DNA from: Avibacterium gallinarum
GTDB taxonomy: Bacteria > Pseudomonadota > Gammaproteobacteria > Enterobacterales > Pasteurellaceae
Length of the DNA: 64,000 bases
Assembly (NCBI RefSeq): GCF_002921135.1
Contig: NZ_PQVJ01000011.1
Coordinates: 310,001 to 374,000, forward strand
Reading direction: 5' to 3'
Shown: piece by piece, positions 18,375-28,100 of the stretch
Numbering within the stretch: position 1 is the stretch's first letter
Layout of the letters: every line of letters starts with the position of its first letter
Notes under the pieces: model-generated
What the model was told of the DNA's origin: nothing
Database searches by the model: none
What the model saw: the letters and a program-made list of their open reading frames with translations, nothing else
Made by a program: the position numbers and the translations under genes

Positions 18375-20171
18375 ATGAATTGGTCAGACGAATTACTAAG
18401 TTCATTTTTATGGATAATCCAAAGCCTCGTGATTACGAGCATTGTCTTCTCCCTTATCTTAGCGCTTTTAGTCAAAACAACTCGCTGGGCGCATCAATTT
18501 TGGCTTTTAGCTAAAAATTACCTTTCCCCCAAACAGAGCCTCAAACCACTCTGCTATTTTTGGGTGATCATCTTCTTTAATCTAGTTGCTGTGCGGTTAG
18601 ATATTCTATTTTCTAATTGGTATAACGCAATGTACAGCGCATTACAGGAAATGAATGTCAGTGTATTCTGGCAACAAATGGTCGTATTTTCCTTGCTTGC
18701 CACTGTTCACGTGTTGAATGTGCTGTTTACCTACTACATTTCGCAACGCTTCAAAATTCAATGGCGAACTTGGCTCAATGGGCATTATGTAGAAAAATGG
18801 ACAGCCAACCAAGCCTATTATAAAACCCTATATAGCCTCAATCAGCTAGACAATCCCGATCAACGTATCCAGCAAGATATTGAATCTTACATCAACAGCT
18901 CGCTCAGTTTTGCTACAGGCGTGATTTCCTCCACAGTTTCACTCATCGCATTCACCGCGATTTTGTGGAACTTATCAGGGCCAATGGAAATCGCGGGCTA
19001 TAAAATCCCACATATGATGGTATTTTTAGTGTTTATTTATGTGCTTATTACCAGTGTGATTGCCTTTAGAATTGGACGACCATTAATTAAACTCAATTTC
19101 GCTAATGAAAGGCTCAACGCAAATTATCGTTATTCCCTAATTCGCCTAAAAGAATATGCGGAAAGCATTGCCTTCTACCGTGGTGAAAAAATGGAACAAA
19201 GCTTGTTGTTCAAACAATTCAATAAAATTATTGGCAACATTTGGCAACTGGTTTACCGCACCCTGAAATTATCTGGCTTTAACTTAACTGTTTCACAGAT
19301 CTCCGTTATCTTCCCATTTCTCATTCAAGCGGGACGTTACTTCAGTGAACAAATCAAACTCGGTGATTTAATGCAAACCGCCCAAGCCTTTGGCAAAGTG
19401 CAAGATGCCCTTTCTTTTTATCGTAATTCTTATGATGATTTCGCTGCTTACCGTGCCGTGCTTGATCGTTTAACAGGTTTTCATAGTGCGATCAACGCAG
19501 TTAATCAACCGTCTAAAACCCAGCTTCAAGATAGCCAAGGCGAAGTGGCATTCCAAAATCTCACTATAAAACGCCCTGATGGAAAAAGCCTGATTGAAAA
19601 CTTAAACCTCACCTTTCCCCTAGGCACAAGGGTACTAATTCAAGGGCAATCTGGGGTTGGAAAAACCACGCTATTACGCACCGCAGCAGGGCTTTGGCAA
19701 TATTCCGAAGGCACCGTAATCTGCCCGCAACACAGCGCCCTATTTCTTTCGCAAAAACCTTATTTGCCGCAAGGTCGCTTAATTGATGCCCTTTATTATC
19801 CTGCAATGGCAAGTGAAGATTGCGATCTCGCTGCAATCCAACAAATTATGCAACAAGTTAATTTAGGACATTTAACCGATAAACTCGAGCAAGAACAAGA
19901 TTGGACGCGCGTGCTTTCTCTCGGCGAACAACAACGCCTTGCCTTTGCCCGCTTATTATTACACAAGCCACAGGTGGCATTTCTTGACGAAGCAACAGCA
20001 AGTATGGACGAAGGATTGGAAGACGCAATGTATCAGTTATTAAAAAGCGAATTGCCAAATACCACCATAATCAGCGTAGGACATCGCTCCACCTTACTTA
20101 AGCATCACAGATTGCATTTGCAAATTCAGCCAGATAAAAGCTGGAAATTAATCCAACCGATGGAAAATTAG
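18375..20171 (+). CDS. SbmA/YddA-type ABC transporter, fused membrane and ATPase domains
   Basis: The 598-residue protein joins a membrane half with about six helices (residues 1-370) to an ATPase half. The membrane part has the SbmA/BacA-like signature RLDILFSNWYNAMYSALQ. In the ATPase half, Walker A GQSGVGKTT is near residue 424, the signature LSLGEQQRLAFAR near 513 and Walker B VAFLDEATAS near 534. It resembles E. coli YddA and H. influenzae HI_0036. Relatives import peptides or vitamin B12-like compounds in some bacteria, but the substrate here is not known. It is a single gene ending in an inverted-USS terminator shared with tonB. Confidence 0.87.
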   Translation: MNWSDELLSSFLWIIQSLVITSIVFSLILALLVKTTRWAHQFWLLAKNYLSPKQSLKPLCYFWVIIFFNLVAVRLDILFSNWYNAMYSALQEMNVSVFWQQMVVFSLLATVHVLNVLFTYYISQRFKIQWRTWLNGHYVEKWTANQAYYKTLYSLNQLDNPDQRIQQDIESYINSSLSFATGVISSTVSLIAFTAILWNLSGPMEIAGYKIPHMMVFLVFIYVLITSVIAFRIGRPLIKLNFANERLNANYRYSLIRLKEYAESIAFYRGEKMEQSLLFKQFNKIIGNIWQLVYRTLKLSGFNLTVSQISVIFPFLIQAGRYFSEQIKLGDLMQTAQAFGKVQDALSFYRNSYDDFAAYRAVLDRLTGFHSAINAVNQPSKTQLQDSQGEVAFQNLTIKRPDGKSLIENLNLTFPLGTRVLIQGQSGVGKTTLLRTAAGLWQYSEGTVICPQHSALFLSQKPYLPQGRLIDALYYPAMASEDCDLAAIQQIMQQVNLGHLTDKLEQEQDWTRVLSLGEQQRLAFARLLLHKPQVAFLDEATASMDEGLEDAMYQLLKSELPNTTIISVGHRSTLLKHHRLHLQIQPDKSWKLIQPMEN

Positions 20172-20180
20172 GGGAAAGAA

Positions 20181-20219
20181 AAGTGCGGTGGAAAAACTCA
20201 ATATTTTTCCACCGCACTT
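20181..20219. terminator. Perfect inverted USS pair, two-way terminator
   Basis: A 16-base perfect stem, AAGTGCGGTGGAAAAA at 20181-20196 and its complement at 20204-20219, lies between the convergent ABC gene and tonB. Both arms are perfect uptake cores plus part of the extended AT-rich consensus. Confidence 0.85.
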
Positions 20220-20232
20220 CATATTTTATACT

Positions 20233-21009
20233 TTATTGAATACTAAACCGAATTGGCACGGTCATTGAAGGTGAAAGTCCTGCTGGTCTTGCGCCGATAG
20301 ATTTTGTTCGGCTTACAGCCTCTAAGGCGGCTTTATCTAAATCATTATTACCAGAGGATTTTGCGAGTTGAATATTACTCAACGAACCATCAGCGGCAAT
20401 ATTAAAACTCACTGTCGCTATCCCTTGTTTACGCATCATTTTAGCCCGTTGTGGGTAGCGTCTATGGCGTTCTATTTCTCGGCGCAATGCGCCCATATAG
20501 GCATTCTTTACATCAGAGCCAGCACTTTTACTAACAAGGTTTGGATTATTCACCGTTGCCTTGCCTAAGCTGGTTGCTGTCGCTGTGATTTTCGCTTCAG
20601 AATTCACATTGCGATCCCCTTTTTCAAGCGCCTTATTCGCCAAAGGTTTCTCTTTGAGTTGAGGTTTCTCTTTTTTCGGTTTTTCTTTCTTTTTCTCTTT
20701 CGGTTTTTCTTTCTTAATTTCTTTTGGCTTTTCCGGTTTTGGCGGTTCAGGTTTTACAATGGGATCGGGCACCGTTTCTTTTGCCACTGGCTCTGGCTCA
20801 GGTTCTGCAACAGGTTCTGGCGCGGGTTCAGGTTCTTCAACGGTCATTCCCATTAGCATTTCCATTGAAATACTGTTGTCGATCACGTCTGCTTGATACC
20901 CATTGGCGCTGCTATCGGCTTTTACAGCATAGACAATCGCCCCGATCACGGTGGCGTGAAATAGGAGAGAAAAGAAGAAGCCGAACCAAGAACGATGTTT
21001 ATTTGCCAT
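20233..21009 (-). CDS. tonB: TonB energy-transducing protein
   Basis: TonB passes energy from the ExbB-ExbD motor to outer-membrane receptors. The 258-residue protein has one N-terminal membrane anchor (residues about 8-28, SWFGFFFSLLFHATVIGAIV, with the conserved His), a periplasmic stretch of Pro-Glu repeats (about 55-80) followed by Lys-Pro-Glu repeats (about 85-125), and a C-terminal domain with the typical YPQRAKMMRKQGIATVSF and the end VPIRFSIQ. Its ATG follows the exbD stop directly (TAAATG). The exbB-exbD-tonB order is that of Haemophilus. Iron control is likely through the Fur-like box ahead of exbB. Confidence 0.96.
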   Translation of the reverse strand: MANKHRSWFGFFFSLLFHATVIGAIVYAVKADSSANGYQADVIDNSISMEMLMGMTVEEPEPAPEPVAEPEPEPVAKETVPDPIVKPEPPKPEKPKEIKKEKPKEKKKEKPKKEKPQLKEKPLANKALEKGDRNVNSEAKITATATSLGKATVNNPNLVSKSAGSDVKNAYMGALRREIERHRRYPQRAKMMRKQGIATVSFNIAADGSLSNIQLAKSSGNNDLDKAALEAVSRTKSIGARPAGLSPSMTVPIRFSIQ

Positions 21010-21396
21010 TTATTTGCCTTTTTCTTTCATTGTAACAATGGCAACATTTTTGATGTTATTTTTCGCCATTAAATCTGTCAGGCTAACAAAATCTTGGAAT
21101 GTGGCTTTGGCGTCCACTTTCAGGGTCACTTTTTGATCTTTTGCCCAGCTTGCCACTTCTTTTTCCATTTGCGCTAAATCTGTCGGCTTATCGTTAAAAA
21201 AGATTTCGCCTGTTTCCGTAACGGTTAATAATTTGGCTAAATCGTCCGATTTAAACGCTACGGTGCTGCTGGCTTTTGGCACGTTCACTTGAATTTTGCC
21301 TTGCGAAATAAAAGACGCGGTGATTAAGACAATCGCCAGCAACACTAACATAATGTCAATGAAAGGGATAATATTGATTTCATCAAACTTTTTCAC
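21010..21396 (-). CDS. exbD: ExbD, TonB-system proton-channel subunit
   Basis: The 128-residue protein has a short cytoplasmic N-terminus, one membrane helix ([19 protein letters not shown], with the essential Asp at residue 14) and a periplasmic domain. Together with ExbB it uses the proton gradient to drive TonB. It sits 9 bases after exbB and directly before tonB in a three-gene operon. Confidence 0.95.
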   Translation of the reverse strand: MKKFDEINIIPFIDIMLVLLAIVLITASFISQGKIQVNVPKASSTVAFKSDDLAKLLTVTETGEIFFNDKPTDLAQMEKEVASWAKDQKVTLKVDAKATFQDFVSLTDLMAKNNIKNVAIVTMKEKGK

Positions 21397-21405
21397 ATTA
21401 TGCCC

Positions 21406-21852
21406 CTAGATTTTTTGTCCGTTTAAGGCTTTCCATTTTAGGCGATTGACTTCCACTTTGCGTTGCAAGCCGTTGTAAAACACCATTGATGGAATGGCAA
21501 CTAAAATCCCCACCGCCGTGGCTTTTAAGGCGAGGGAAAGGTTAAGCATAATGGCAGCGGCATCAATGTCCCCACCTGAATTTCCTAATTCATAGAAAGT
21601 TAATAAAATCCCGATAACTGTACCCAATAAACCCACATAAGGGGCATTTGAGCCAATGGTGGAAATAATAGTTAGGTTACGGTTGAGATCAATGTCTAAC
21701 TCGTGGATATTGGTGTAGTGCGAAACATTCACACGGCTTAAAAAGATAAAGCGTTCAATCACGAACCATACCATAATAAAGCTCATTAAACCGAGTAAAC
21801 CTAAAATAATGTAATCAACATAATGTTGTAAAAATGCGAATAATTGCGGCAT
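21406..21852 (-). CDS. exbB: ExbB, TonB-system motor subunit
   Basis: The 148-residue ExbB has three membrane segments, near residues 10-33, 65-85 and 105-130. The MotA/TolQ/ExbB motif is clear in [17 protein letters not shown] and in [21 protein letters not shown]. It is of the short type found in Haemophilus, lacking the long N-terminal extension of E. coli ExbB. It is the first gene of the operon and has a Fur-like box about 60 bases upstream. Confidence 0.95.
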   Translation of the reverse strand: MPQLFAFLQHYVDYIILGLLGLMSFIMVWFVIERFIFLSRVNVSHYTNIHELDIDLNRNLTIISTIGSNAPYVGLLGTVIGILLTFYELGNSGGDIDAAAIMLNLSLALKATAVGILVAIPSMVFYNGLQRKVEVNRLKWKALNGQKI

Positions 21853-21910
21853 TGAGAAATCCTTAACGCTGACTTCAAATAAAACGAGGCAAATTGCCCT
21901 TAATTGTTAT

Positions 21911-21925
21911 TGAGAATGAATTTCA
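21911..21925 (-). promoter_or_regulatory. Fur-like box ahead of exbB
   Basis: TGAGAATGAATTTCA fits the Fur consensus TGATAATNATTATCA at 11 of 14 fixed positions. It lies in the exbB upstream region and would shut the TonB system off when iron is plentiful. Confidence 0.6.
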
Positions 21926-21975
21926 ATTAGGTTGCAAATTGTAGCAAATTAAAAATTTGCGGTCAAAGCACAAAC

Positions 21976-22006
21976 AAAAAATGCGGTGAAAAATCACCTC
22001 ACTTTG
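21976..22006 (-). terminator. Terminator of the TonB-dependent receptor gene
   Basis: An imperfect stem of GTGAGGTG with CACCGCAT, ending in a T run on the minus strand. One arm is a degenerate uptake sequence. Confidence 0.6.
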
Positions 22007-22017
22007 TTTTTTCACAT

Positions 22018-24069
22018 TTAGAATGTGTAACTCACATTCATTCGGAAATCACGCCCTGCGCCAGTTAGGCTGTTTACCCCTGCACGTTGGCTGTGGCTTT
22101 TGTAGTTCTTGTTGAACACGTTATCCACCGCAACATTAATGGTGAGATTTTCGTTTGCTTCCCAACTTGCGTAAAGATCATTGACGCCGTAACCCGGTTG
22201 TTTCACGCTGTCGCCTGAACCAGAACCACGGCTTGGTGTTCCCGTTTCACCTTCAACAAAACGTCCTTTCCAACCGATTTCAAGATTAGGTTGCTCAAAT
22301 TTATAGGAAACCTCAGTCGTCCAAGTTCGCCCAGTAGCAACGGCAAATACGGTATTATCCGCCACATTGCCATAAACTTCTGGCTTACTTTCCGCAACGC
22401 CAAGGTGGAGCTTCCAGCCCGCTTGTTTATAGGTTGCCCCCAATTCATAACCTTGATTACGCAATAATGCGCCGTTGTAAATGACCTTATTTTTTAACGA
22501 CATCGCATCTTTCACTTTTTGCCAGAAGTAACTACCGTTTAATGAGAAGCTGTCGTTCAGATCGTAGTTAAAGCCAATTTCTGCATTGCGTGCTTGTTCT
22601 GCACGGATATTGCTATCCACGCTAATCGTGCCAGAACCTGCAATAACCACTTCATATAAACGAGGGCTGCGGCTTGCATAGTTCAAGCTGGTATTCAGGC
22701 TTAAATCATCAGAAACTTGCCAAATTAAGCCCGCACTTGGGTTGAAATGCCCGTGGCTGGCTTTTTTACCATCGGAGGCTTTAAATTCAAAGTAATCGTA
22801 ACGGGCTCCCGTAGTGAGTGTAACGGAACCAATTCCCCAAATACCCTCTACATAAAAGCCTAAATCGTCTTTACGCTGATTATGAGCCCCCACTGCCAGT
22901 TGGTTAGGTTTTCCCACTTGTTTACGATAGTTTACACCGTATTTCACAAGGTGATTTTCACCAATAGCGCTGTCTAAATTTAAGTTTGCCCCAGTGGTAA
23001 GAATACGGGTTTGCCCTGTAGGTTCTTTACGCACACGTTTAGTGTGATAAACATTGGCGTTGGCTTCGGTAATAAAGCCCATATTTTTACCCGTCCACTC
23101 TAAATTGGTGGTATCTTGCGTGGTCGTGCGGTAACGTGGATTGTTGTTATCTTCATTCACAACATAGTTACCGTTTTGATCAAGGACATAGTAAGAATCA
23201 TTGCCGCGTCTGTCTTTCCCAGCATAAACGGAACTTAAGCTGTAACCCTTATTGCGTTGCTCTGGTGATAAGCGTGATGTAGAAATATAAGAATTGGTAA
23301 AATCAAATTCTTCACGCAATGCTCTTACGCCGTAATAGCGCTCTTGGCGATGGCTTAATACCACACGTTGATTTTCAGTAATATCCCAACCGAGTTTGGC
23401 TAATAAACCGCGCTCACCTAAGGCACTGTTTTGTACAATGTCTGAGCCGTTAAGGTTTTGATAGCCTTTACCGCCTTTGTAATTTTCTTTGTGATTCCAG
23501 TTACCAGAAAGCAAAGCATCAAATGCGCCTACTTTGCCATAAACGCTCATACCTTGGGTGTTACCTTTATTGCTACGAACCCCTGCGGTCAGTTTAAAGC
23601 CAAAGTTTTGCCCTTCTCTTAAGAGATCCTGCGCATCAACAGTGGTGGCGATGATCGAACCACTGGTCGCCCCAATCCCAGCACTGGCTGATCCCGCCCC
23701 TTTTTGCACATCAATACGCTTAATCAAAGCGGGATCGAGTAAAAACCGCCCTTCGTGATGGAAAGATTGTGTATCTGAATACGTATTATCCACTTTGAAA
23801 TCAATTTGATCTTGTCCCATACCACGAATAGTTACCCATTGTGATGTCCCACCATTTCCGCCACCGAAATTGATGGCTGGCTCATCAAATAATAAACCAC
23901 GCAAATCCGTTTCGGTGCTGCGTTCCATTTGTTTTAGGGTAACAACATTAGTTTTGCTCTTCGCACCCGTATTTTCTGTGATGACATCAATCACGCCGAG
24001 GCTTTCCGCTTGTACCGCCGTAGCAACAAGCGTAGCGAGAGGTAAAAGAACAAATTTTGCTTTTTTCAT
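22018..24069 (-). CDS. TonB-dependent outer-membrane receptor (heme/iron type)
   Basis: The 683-residue protein has a signal peptide ending ATAVQA, a plug domain (about 30-150, with QWVTIRGMGQDQIDFKVDN and RIDVQKGAGSASAGIGATSG), and a 22-strand-type barrel with the terminal Phe of RDFRMNVSYTF. The stretch NYASRSPRLYEVV and the following NIRAEQARNAEIGFNYD stand where heme receptors carry their FRAP and NPNL motifs, in altered form. A heme or iron-complex receptor of the TdhA/HemR kind is likely, but the ligand is not proven. A Fur-like box is upstream, and the gene follows the exb-ton direction just ahead of that operon. Confidence 0.85.
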   Translation of the reverse strand: MKKAKFVLLPLATLVATAVQAESLGVIDVITENTGAKSKTNVVTLKQMERSTETDLRGLLFDEPAINFGGGNGGTSQWVTIRGMGQDQIDFKVDNTYSDTQSFHHEGRFLLDPALIKRIDVQKGAGSASAGIGATSGSIIATTVDAQDLLREGQNFGFKLTAGVRSNKGNTQGMSVYGKVGAFDALLSGNWNHKENYKGGKGYQNLNGSDIVQNSALGERGLLAKLGWDITENQRVVLSHRQERYYGVRALREEFDFTNSYISTSRLSPEQRNKGYSLSSVYAGKDRRGNDSYYVLDQNGNYVVNEDNNNPRYRTTTQDTTNLEWTGKNMGFITEANANVYHTKRVRKEPTGQTRILTTGANLNLDSAIGENHLVKYGVNYRKQVGKPNQLAVGAHNQRKDDLGFYVEGIWGIGSVTLTTGARYDYFEFKASDGKKASHGHFNPSAGLIWQVSDDLSLNTSLNYASRSPRLYEVVIAGSGTISVDSNIRAEQARNAEIGFNYDLNDSFSLNGSYFWQKVKDAMSLKNKVIYNGALLRNQGYELGATYKQAGWKLHLGVAESKPEVYGNVADNTVFAVATGRTWTTEVSYKFEQPNLEIGWKGRFVEGETGTPSRGSGSGDSVKQPGYGVNDLYASWEANENLTINVAVDNVFNKNYKSHSQRAGVNSLTGAGRDFRMNVSYTF

Positions 24070-24103
24070 AATGAACTTCCTTTATTTCATATTGTCAAAT
24101 TGT

Positions 24104-24118
24104 TGAGAATTATTATTG
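24104..24118 (-). promoter_or_regulatory. Fur-like box ahead of the receptor gene
   Basis: TGAGAATTATTATTG agrees with 11 of 14 fixed bases of the Fur consensus. It lies 35 bases upstream of the receptor ATG, where Fur binding would block transcription. Confidence 0.65.
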
Positions 24119-24280
24119 TTTGCTTTTGCATTTATAGTCAATAACTTAAAATTCAAAAAATAAAAATTTCTGAAACAGGAAGAAGATCGTTAAAAATTAA
24201 GAAAAATTTTGTAAAAAAGCACCGCACTTCGTGAAATAAATTAGATAATGTTTAAAGACGAAAAGTAAATGAAAGACAAA

Positions 24281-24315
24281 AGAAAAAGACGAAAGGCAAG
24301 CCACCTTTCGTCTTT
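24281..24315 (-). terminator. Terminator of the ypjD-corB group
   Basis: The perfect 12-bp stem AAAGACGAAAGG / CCTTTCGTCTTT is followed on the minus strand by CTTTTTC-type T bases. Similar AAAGACGAAAA stretches lie just upstream. Confidence 0.8.
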
Positions 24316-24340
24316 GTGATTTTAGGATAGGAAAAACCTT

Positions 24341-25627
24341 TTATTCTGGCTGTTTTGTTGGTGAAATTTTTTCTACTTTTGCTTGTTTCACCATATTATC
24401 CGCCACTTCTAAAATGGTGATTTTTAAACCGTTGATTTCACATTCCGTGCCTTCTTCGGGGATTTCTTCCAAATGCTCTAAAATCAATCCGTTGAAAGTG
24501 CGCGCTTCGTCTGTGTCTAAATGCCAGTCAAACAATTTGTTCAGATCACGAATATTGGCAGAGCCTTCAATAATCATTGAGCCGTCAGATTGCTGGGTAA
24601 CTTCTTCATCAATGGACGGGGCGGTTGAGGTGGTAAATTCGCCCACGATTTCTTCCAAAATATCTTCCAAGGTGACCAAGCCTTTGATATCGCCATATTC
24701 GTCCACCACCAAGCCAATACGCTCTTTTTTGCTGCGGAAATTCAATAATTGCGCATTAAGTGGCGTGCCTTCAGGGATAAAATAGGCTTCGTCCACCGCA
24801 CGGATCAAAGTTTCTTTGCTGAATTCATTTTTATCTAGCATTAAGCGATAGGCTTCGCGCACACGCAAAATGCCTAGCACATTTTCGTCCATACTCTCTT
24901 TGTACAGCACCACTTTACTGTGCGCCGAATGGTTGAGCTGACGCATAATGGCTTTCCAATCATCGTCAATGTCGATTCCGCCAATATCGTTGCGCGGCAC
25001 CATAATGTCGTCCACAGTAACTTTTTCTAAATCCAAAATAGAAAGCAACATTTCTTGGTGAGCAGAAGGAATGAAATGCCCCGATTGATTCACAATGGCG
25101 CGTAATTCTTCTGTGCTTAAGGAACTGGTTTTTTGCTCGTTTTTCACTCGGAATAATTTCATCAAGCCACGAATAATCAGGTTCATTAAGAACACAATGG
25201 GGCTAAAAATTTTCAGCAATGGGGTGAGAATATGGCTTGATAAAAACGCTACCTTTTCAGGATAAAGTGCGGCAATGGTTTTCGGGAAAATTTCCGCAAA
25301 GATCAACATTGCGAAGGTTAATGCTCCTGTGGCAATCGCCACGCCCATATCGCCATATAAACGCATACCAATAATAGTAGCAATAGCAGAGGCAGAAATA
25401 TTCACAAGGTTATTACAGATAAGAATCAGACTAAGTAAAATATCTGTTTTTTTCAAAAGTTTTTCTGCTTTTTTCGCCCCTTTATGCCCTTTTTCGGCTA
25501 AAAAGCGCATACGATAGCGGTTGGCGGAAAGCAAGCCTGTTTCTGAACTGGAAAAATAGGCGGATAAAATAAGTAAAATAATTAAAGTGATAAATAACGT
25601 ACTAAGGGGAATACTATCCAAAATCAA
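24341..25627 (-). CDS. corB: CNNM/CBS transporter, CorB (YfjD) type
   Basis: The 428-residue protein has an N-terminal DUF21/CNNM membrane domain (residues 1-180, with FSSSETGLLSANRYR as its start signature), a pair of CBS domains (about 200-330, with DIMVPRNDIGGIDID and VVDEYGDIKGLVTLEDILEEIVG), and a C-terminal CorC_HlyC domain. Such proteins are linked to magnesium and cobalt export or resistance. The order ypjD-corB divergent from ffh is the same as in E. coli. It follows ypjD by 36 bases. Confidence 0.88.
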   Translation of the reverse strand: MILDSIPLSTLFITLIILLILSAYFSSSETGLLSANRYRMRFLAEKGHKGAKKAEKLLKKTDILLSLILICNNLVNISASAIATIIGMRLYGDMGVAIATGALTFAMLIFAEIFPKTIAALYPEKVAFLSSHILTPLLKIFSPIVFLMNLIIRGLMKLFRVKNEQKTSSLSTEELRAIVNQSGHFIPSAHQEMLLSILDLEKVTVDDIMVPRNDIGGIDIDDDWKAIMRQLNHSAHSKVVLYKESMDENVLGILRVREAYRLMLDKNEFSKETLIRAVDEAYFIPEGTPLNAQLLNFRSKKERIGLVVDEYGDIKGLVTLEDILEEIVGEFTTSTAPSIDEEVTQQSDGSMIIEGSANIRDLNKLFDWHLDTDEARTFNGLILEHLEEIPEEGTECEINGLKITILEVADNMVKQAKVEKISPTKQPE

Positions 25628-25663
25628 GTCCTTTTATAAAGCCATCGTTCTTGGGCGGTAAAA

Positions 25664-26473
25664 TTAAAGCCCTAGCCCAAATGCAACTCGGCTGCCAAAA
25701 TAGGCAATCGAAAGCAAAATCATACCTGAAATGCTATAAATAATCACCTTTTTTCCACGCCAATGCCATTTCCAATGCCCGATTAACGCGACACCTAGCA
25801 CCAGCCACGCAAGGAAAGAAAAGATGGCTTTTTGTACATTTTGTACGCCGAAGAAATCAGGCAAATAAATCGCACCAGAAATTAGCGTTAAGGTCAGCAA
25901 CACTTCGCCACTTAACATTAAGCGGAAAAAATGGCGTTCCACGGTCATTAATGGCGGAATAATTGGCGATAAAGCCAGTTTTTTGCTTTTAAGATTGCGG
26001 TCAATCCACCACAACTGCACAGCATATAAAGTGGCAATAAAACAGACAGCATAAGCCAACAGCGCCAAGCCAATATGCAAGAATAAACCCACATTGTGGA
26101 TCAAATGCTGCACGATAGAAAAAGGTAAAAATGTTTGTAAAATCAAATTGATAATGGCGAGGCAATAGACGATCGGCAACAAAAACCATAGCGTATTCAC
26201 CCGAAAACCAATGGCAAAAGTTGCTAAAGCTGCCACGATCACACTTAGCAAAGAACTGATGTCCATTAAGGTGAAAGTTTGCTCATTCGCCCAATGGGAA
26301 AACAACGGCGCAAGGCTAATGCCGTGGGTAATAATCGCCAAAAGTGCGGTGCAAAAAAACAATGTTTTATTCGGTTTTTTGGTTTGTTCGCCCGAATGGG
26401 CTTTCAACAACATCGGGGTAATGAGAAGAATGCTAATTAAATATAAAAAAATTGAAACAACGGCAAACCACAT
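25664..26473 (-). CDS. ypjD: YpjD, CcsA-like inner-membrane protein
   Basis: The 269-residue protein is nearly all membrane, with about eight hydrophobic segments. The family is cytochrome c assembly protein CcsA/CcmC-like; the segment LFLHIGLALLAYAVCFIATLYAVQL holds the usual conserved His region. The role of YpjD in E. coli is connected with cytochrome biogenesis by homology only. It is divergent from ffh and lies ahead of corB. A USS core lies within the coding region (about 26340). Confidence 0.85.
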   Translation of the reverse strand: MWFAVVSIFLYLISILLITPMLLKAHSGEQTKKPNKTLFFCTALLAIITHGISLAPLFSHWANEQTFTLMDISSLLSVIVAALATFAIGFRVNTLWFLLPIVYCLAIINLILQTFLPFSIVQHLIHNVGLFLHIGLALLAYAVCFIATLYAVQLWWIDRNLKSKKLALSPIIPPLMTVERHFFRLMLSGEVLLTLTLISGAIYLPDFFGVQNVQKAIFSFLAWLVLGVALIGHWKWHWRGKKVIIYSISGMILLSIAYFGSRVAFGLGL

Positions 26474-26642
26474 TTTTATTCACCTTTTTATTCGCTTTAA
26501 TGCCAAATTAAGAACTATTCTTATTCTAGCCTTGCCGCACTAAAATCGCTATAAATTTCTTTCAAATGATGAAAATCTGTGGGATTTCAGTATAATTGGC
26601 ACAATTTATTTCATTTCATTCCACTCAAATTTAGGAAAAACG

Positions 26643-28028
26643 ATGTTTGAAAACCTTTCTGATCGGCTCTCGAAAACCCTGCGTAACATAACAGGGAAAG
26701 GGCGTTTAACCGAAGATAATATTAAAGATACCCTGCGCGAAGTGCGTATGGCATTGCTTGAAGCAGACGTTGCGCTGCCTGTGGTGCGTGAATTTATCAA
26801 TAAAGTGAAAGAACGTGCTATCGGCGAAGAAGTAAATCGCAGCTTAACACCGGGGCAAGAATTTCTCAAAATAGTGCAATCCGAGCTTGAAAAAGCGATG
26901 GGTGAAGCAAATGAAAGCCTAAATCTTGCCACTCAGCCGCCTGCGGTGATCCTAATGGCGGGTTTGCAAGGGGCGGGTAAAACCACCAGTGTGGGAAAAT
27001 TAGCTAAATTCTTGCGTGAACGTCAGAAGAAAAAAGTGATGGTGGTGTCGGCGGACGTGTATCGCCCTGCAGCGATCAAACAGCTTGAAACCCTTGCGCA
27101 AGCCGTTGGGGCGGATTTTTTCCCGTCTAACAGTCAGCAAAATCCAGTAGAGATTGTGCAAGCTGCCCTAGCAGAAGCTAAGCTCAAATTCTATGATGTA
27201 TTGATTGTGGATACCGCTGGTCGCTTGCACGTTGATGGCGAAATGATGGAAGAAATCCAAAAAATTCACACCGCACTTAATCCTGTGGAAACTCTTTTTA
27301 CCGTGGACGCAATGACGGGTCAAGACGCCGCCAACACTGCAAAAGCCTTTAATGAAGCGCTACCGCTTACTGGGGTGATTCTGACCAAAGTGGACGGTGA
27401 TGCGCGCGGCGGTGCGGCACTTTCTATTCGCCAAATCACCGGCAAGCCGATTAAATTCCTAGGGGTTGGGGAAAAAACAGACGCCCTTGAGCCTTTCCAC
27501 CCTGATCGTGTGGCTTCACGCATTTTAGGAATGGGGGATGTGCTTTCGCTCATCGAAGATCTACAACGTTCTGTGGATCAAGAAAAAGCGGAAAAAATGG
27601 CGAAAAAATTCCAAAAAGGCGATGACTTCACCTTGGAAGATTTCCGTTATCAGCTCGTTGAAATGAAAAAAATGGGCGGAATGATGACAATGCTTGAAAA
27701 ATTACCGGGCGCAAAAAATCTGCCTGAGCATATTAAAAACCAAGTTGATGACAAAATGTTCATCAAAATGGAAGCTATCATCAATTCAATGACCCTAAAA
27801 GAGCGCGCCAAACCTGAGATTATCAAAGGTTCACGCCGCCGCCGCATTGCGCTTGGCTCAGGCACACAGGTGCAAGACGTGAATAAATTGCTCAAGCAAT
27901 TTGACGAAATGCAACGTATGATGAAAAAAATGCGCAAAGGCGGTATGGCAAAAATGATGCGCGGAATGAAAGGAATGATGGGGGGAATGAGCGGCCTAGG
28001 TAGTCTTGGCAATATGTTCAAACGCTAA
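26643..28028 (+). CDS. ffh: Signal recognition particle protein Ffh
   Basis: Ffh binds 4.5S RNA and signal sequences and brings ribosomes to the membrane through FtsY. The 461-residue protein has the N domain, then the GTPase G domain with P-loop GLQGAGKTT near residue 106, DTAGRLH and TKVDGDARGG, and the methionine-rich M domain from about 330 (MKKMGGMMTMLEKLPG and a C-terminal MMRGMKGMMGGM region). TATAAT at 26591-26596 is the likely -10. The gene ends in a perfect USS hairpin terminator. Confidence 0.97.
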   Translation: MFENLSDRLSKTLRNITGKGRLTEDNIKDTLREVRMALLEADVALPVVREFINKVKERAIGEEVNRSLTPGQEFLKIVQSELEKAMGEANESLNLATQPPAVILMAGLQGAGKTTSVGKLAKFLRERQKKKVMVVSADVYRPAAIKQLETLAQAVGADFFPSNSQQNPVEIVQAALAEAKLKFYDVLIVDTAGRLHVDGEMMEEIQKIHTALNPVETLFTVDAMTGQDAANTAKAFNEALPLTGVILTKVDGDARGGAALSIRQITGKPIKFLGVGEKTDALEPFHPDRVASRILGMGDVLSLIEDLQRSVDQEKAEKMAKKFQKGDDFTLEDFRYQLVEMKKMGGMMTMLEKLPGAKNLPEHIKNQVDDKMFIKMEAIINSMTLKERAKPEIIKGSRRRRIALGSGTQVQDVNKLLKQFDEMQRMMKKMRKGGMAKMMRGMKGMMGGMSGLGSLGNMFKR

Positions 28029-28052
28029 TTAATCATAAAAAACGGTAAAAAT

Positions 28053-28083
28053 AAAACCGCACTTTAAAAGTGCGGTTTTTTTG
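28053..28083 (+). terminator. USS-pair terminator after ffh
   Basis: AAAACCGCACTTT and AAAGTGCGGTTTT are separated by one base, and T bases follow. Two perfect uptake cores make up the stem, 25 bases after the ffh stop. Confidence 0.88.
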
Positions 28084-28100
28084 TGTTTATTCTAGTTCTT

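Noticed and set aside
20659-20856. Phenylalanine-rich plus-strand frame
   Set aside because: It is the complement of the Lys/Pro/Glu repeat region of tonB, which explains its odd composition.
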